Below the pieces are notes generated by a model, which was not told where the DNA came from, did not search any database, and saw only the letters and a list, made by a program, of their open reading frames with translations. A DNA stretch of 6,361 nt from SFDP01 sp051653625 (GTDB lineage Bacteria; Bacillota; Clostridia; Lachnospirales; Lachnospiraceae), in contig JBOFWM010000084.1 of assembly GCA_051653625.1 (NCBI GenBank), positions 1 to 6,361 of the forward strand. The letters run 5' to 3'. Positions 5,692 to 6,361 of this stretch are shown here, piece after piece. The position numbers and the translations under genes were made by a program. Numbering within the stretch: position 1 is the first letter of the stretch; every line of letters begins with the position of its first letter.

Positions 5692-5721
5692 TAGTATATG
5701 GAAATATCCAAATTTTATTGA
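5692..5721 (-). promoter_or_regulatory. Possible forespore (sigma-G/F-like) promoter of spoIVB
   Basis: On the minus strand TCAATA (5716-5721) is followed after 17 bases by TATACTA (5692-5698). This resembles the B. subtilis sigma-G pattern TGAATA / CATACTA, each with one mismatch. spoIVB is forespore-transcribed in B. subtilis, so such a promoter is expected here. The predicted start (~5685) falls inside the 5' arm of the recN terminator. The assignment rests on a short match in AT-rich DNA. Confidence 0.3.
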
Positions 5722-5722
5722 A

Positions 5723-6361
5723 TTACTTTTTTGTATCTTTTGCCATTTTTTTTAATTCTTTTGCATTTTCAATTACTACATTTGTTACTTCAGAGGCCGC
5801 TAATAATCTTGAAATTTCTAATACTTCTTCCTCTTCTTGAAGTTTACGAATATACGTTGTACTAGTATTTTCTTTTGCGACTTTTTCAATCAAAAAGTGA
5901 CGATCACTCATTGCAGCAATTTGCGGTAAATGAGTAATGCATAAAATTTGATGTTCTCTACCTAAAATCCCCATTTTTTGAGATACTTTCCACGCGGTCT
6001 TTCCGCTAATTCCTGTATCAATTTCATCAAAAATCAAAGTACTTATTTCTTCTTTTTTAGCCATAATTGATTTTAAAGCTAACATAATACGCGATAATTC
6101 TCCACCACTAGACACCTTATTCAAAGGCTGTTTTTCTCCTCCTGGATTAACGGATATAAGGAATTCTACAAAATCATATCCTTTACTAGATATGTGCTCT
6201 TCTTGATTTATATCGATTTTCAAATCCACATAAGAAAAATTCAATTCCTTTAATGCTTTTATTAATAATTTTTCTAATTCCACAGCTTGTTTTTTTCTAA
6301 TTTCAGATAATTTTTTTGCTTTTTTCCATAATTTGTCTTTTACGTTTAAAAGTTTTTCTTC
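5723..6361 (-). CDS. recN: DNA repair protein RecN, C-terminal part (5' end outside window)
   Basis: RecN is an SMC-like ATPase recruited early to DNA double-strand breaks, where it helps bring ends together for RecA-dependent repair. The window holds its last 212 residues out of about 560; the frame is open to the edge (the GTG at 6283 is an internal Val, not a start). Residues 1-50 are the end of the lysine-rich coiled coil. The C-terminal ATPase half-domain follows, with the ABC signature SSGGELSR (84-91), Walker B STLIFDEIDTGISG (107-120, Asp112 and Glu113), and the switch histidine in CITHLPQIAAMSD (141-153). The end, ISRLLAASEVT, matches the family's conserved tail. It is followed by its own terminator, then spoIVB, the order usual in endospore formers. 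Confidence 0.95.
   Translation of the reverse strand, partial: EEKLLNVKDKLWKKAKKLSEIRKKQAVELEKLLIKALKELNFSYVDLKIDINQEEHISSKGYDFVEFLISVNPGGEKQPLNKVSSGGELSRIMLALKSIMAKKEEISTLIFDEIDTGISGKTAWKVSQKMGILGREHQILCITHLPQIAAMSDRHFLIEKVAKENTSTTYIRKLQEEEEVLEISRLLAASEVTNVVIENAKELKKMAKDTKK

Noticed and set aside
1..6361. CRISPR array, tRNA, rRNA or riboswitch
   Set aside because: No regularly spaced direct repeats, cloverleaf or conserved riboswitch core were seen on reading either strand; gaps between genes are all short.

Overview
The window is AT-rich DNA, apparently from a spore-forming member of the Clostridia, most likely a Lachnospiraceae-like lineage. The evidence is the minus-strand order recN - spoIVB - spo0A, a synteny conserved across endospore-forming Firmicutes. 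The spoIVB product still has its full catalytic triad. Low GC, strong GGAGG-type ribosome binding sites and rho-independent terminators agree with this. The genus assignment is inference.

Layout. Positions 1 to about 735 (+ strand) hold the 3' part of an IS1182-type insertion sequence: the C-terminal two thirds or so of a DDE transposase, with two tandem hairpins at its end. Positions 767-1875 (- strand) hold a probable two-gene unit: a small secreted protein of unknown function, followed by a 200-residue protein I do not recognise. Positions 1930-2118 (- strand) hold a short open frame resembling the C-terminal end of an NTF2/SnoaL-like domain protein; I read it as the remnant of a decayed gene. 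A hairpin terminator pointing rightward (2140-2166) touches the end of glgA. Positions 2165-3610 (- strand) are an intact glycogen synthase (glgA), standing alone without other glg genes in view. Then come spo0A (3694-4218), spoIVB (4356-5615) and the 3' part of recN (5723-6361), all on the minus strand.

The most striking item is spo0A. It encodes only about 174 residues where the family usually has about 260-275. The C-terminal DNA-binding domain is intact and highly conserved. The receiver domain is reduced to its first ~36 residues: the region carrying the phosphoacceptor aspartate and the rest of the phosphorylation site is absent, and one of the two metal-binding acidic residues near the N-terminus is replaced by lysine. 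This protein should not be controllable by the normal phosphorelay or by Spo0A kinases. It may be a constitutive or otherwise regulated sporulation regulator, a paralogue beside a normal Spo0A elsewhere, or a relic in a lineage losing sporulation. It is preceded by a good housekeeping-type promoter and not by a recognisable sigma-H promoter.

How the genes fit together: RecN acts in double-strand break repair. SpoIVB is the forespore protease that signals across the septum to activate sigma-K. Spo0A is the master regulator of sporulation entry. GlgA makes the alpha-1,4-glucan (glycogen/granulose) that clostridia store around the onset of sporulation. The left third (1-2140) looks accessory and rearranged: an insertion sequence, orphan small genes and a gene remnant.
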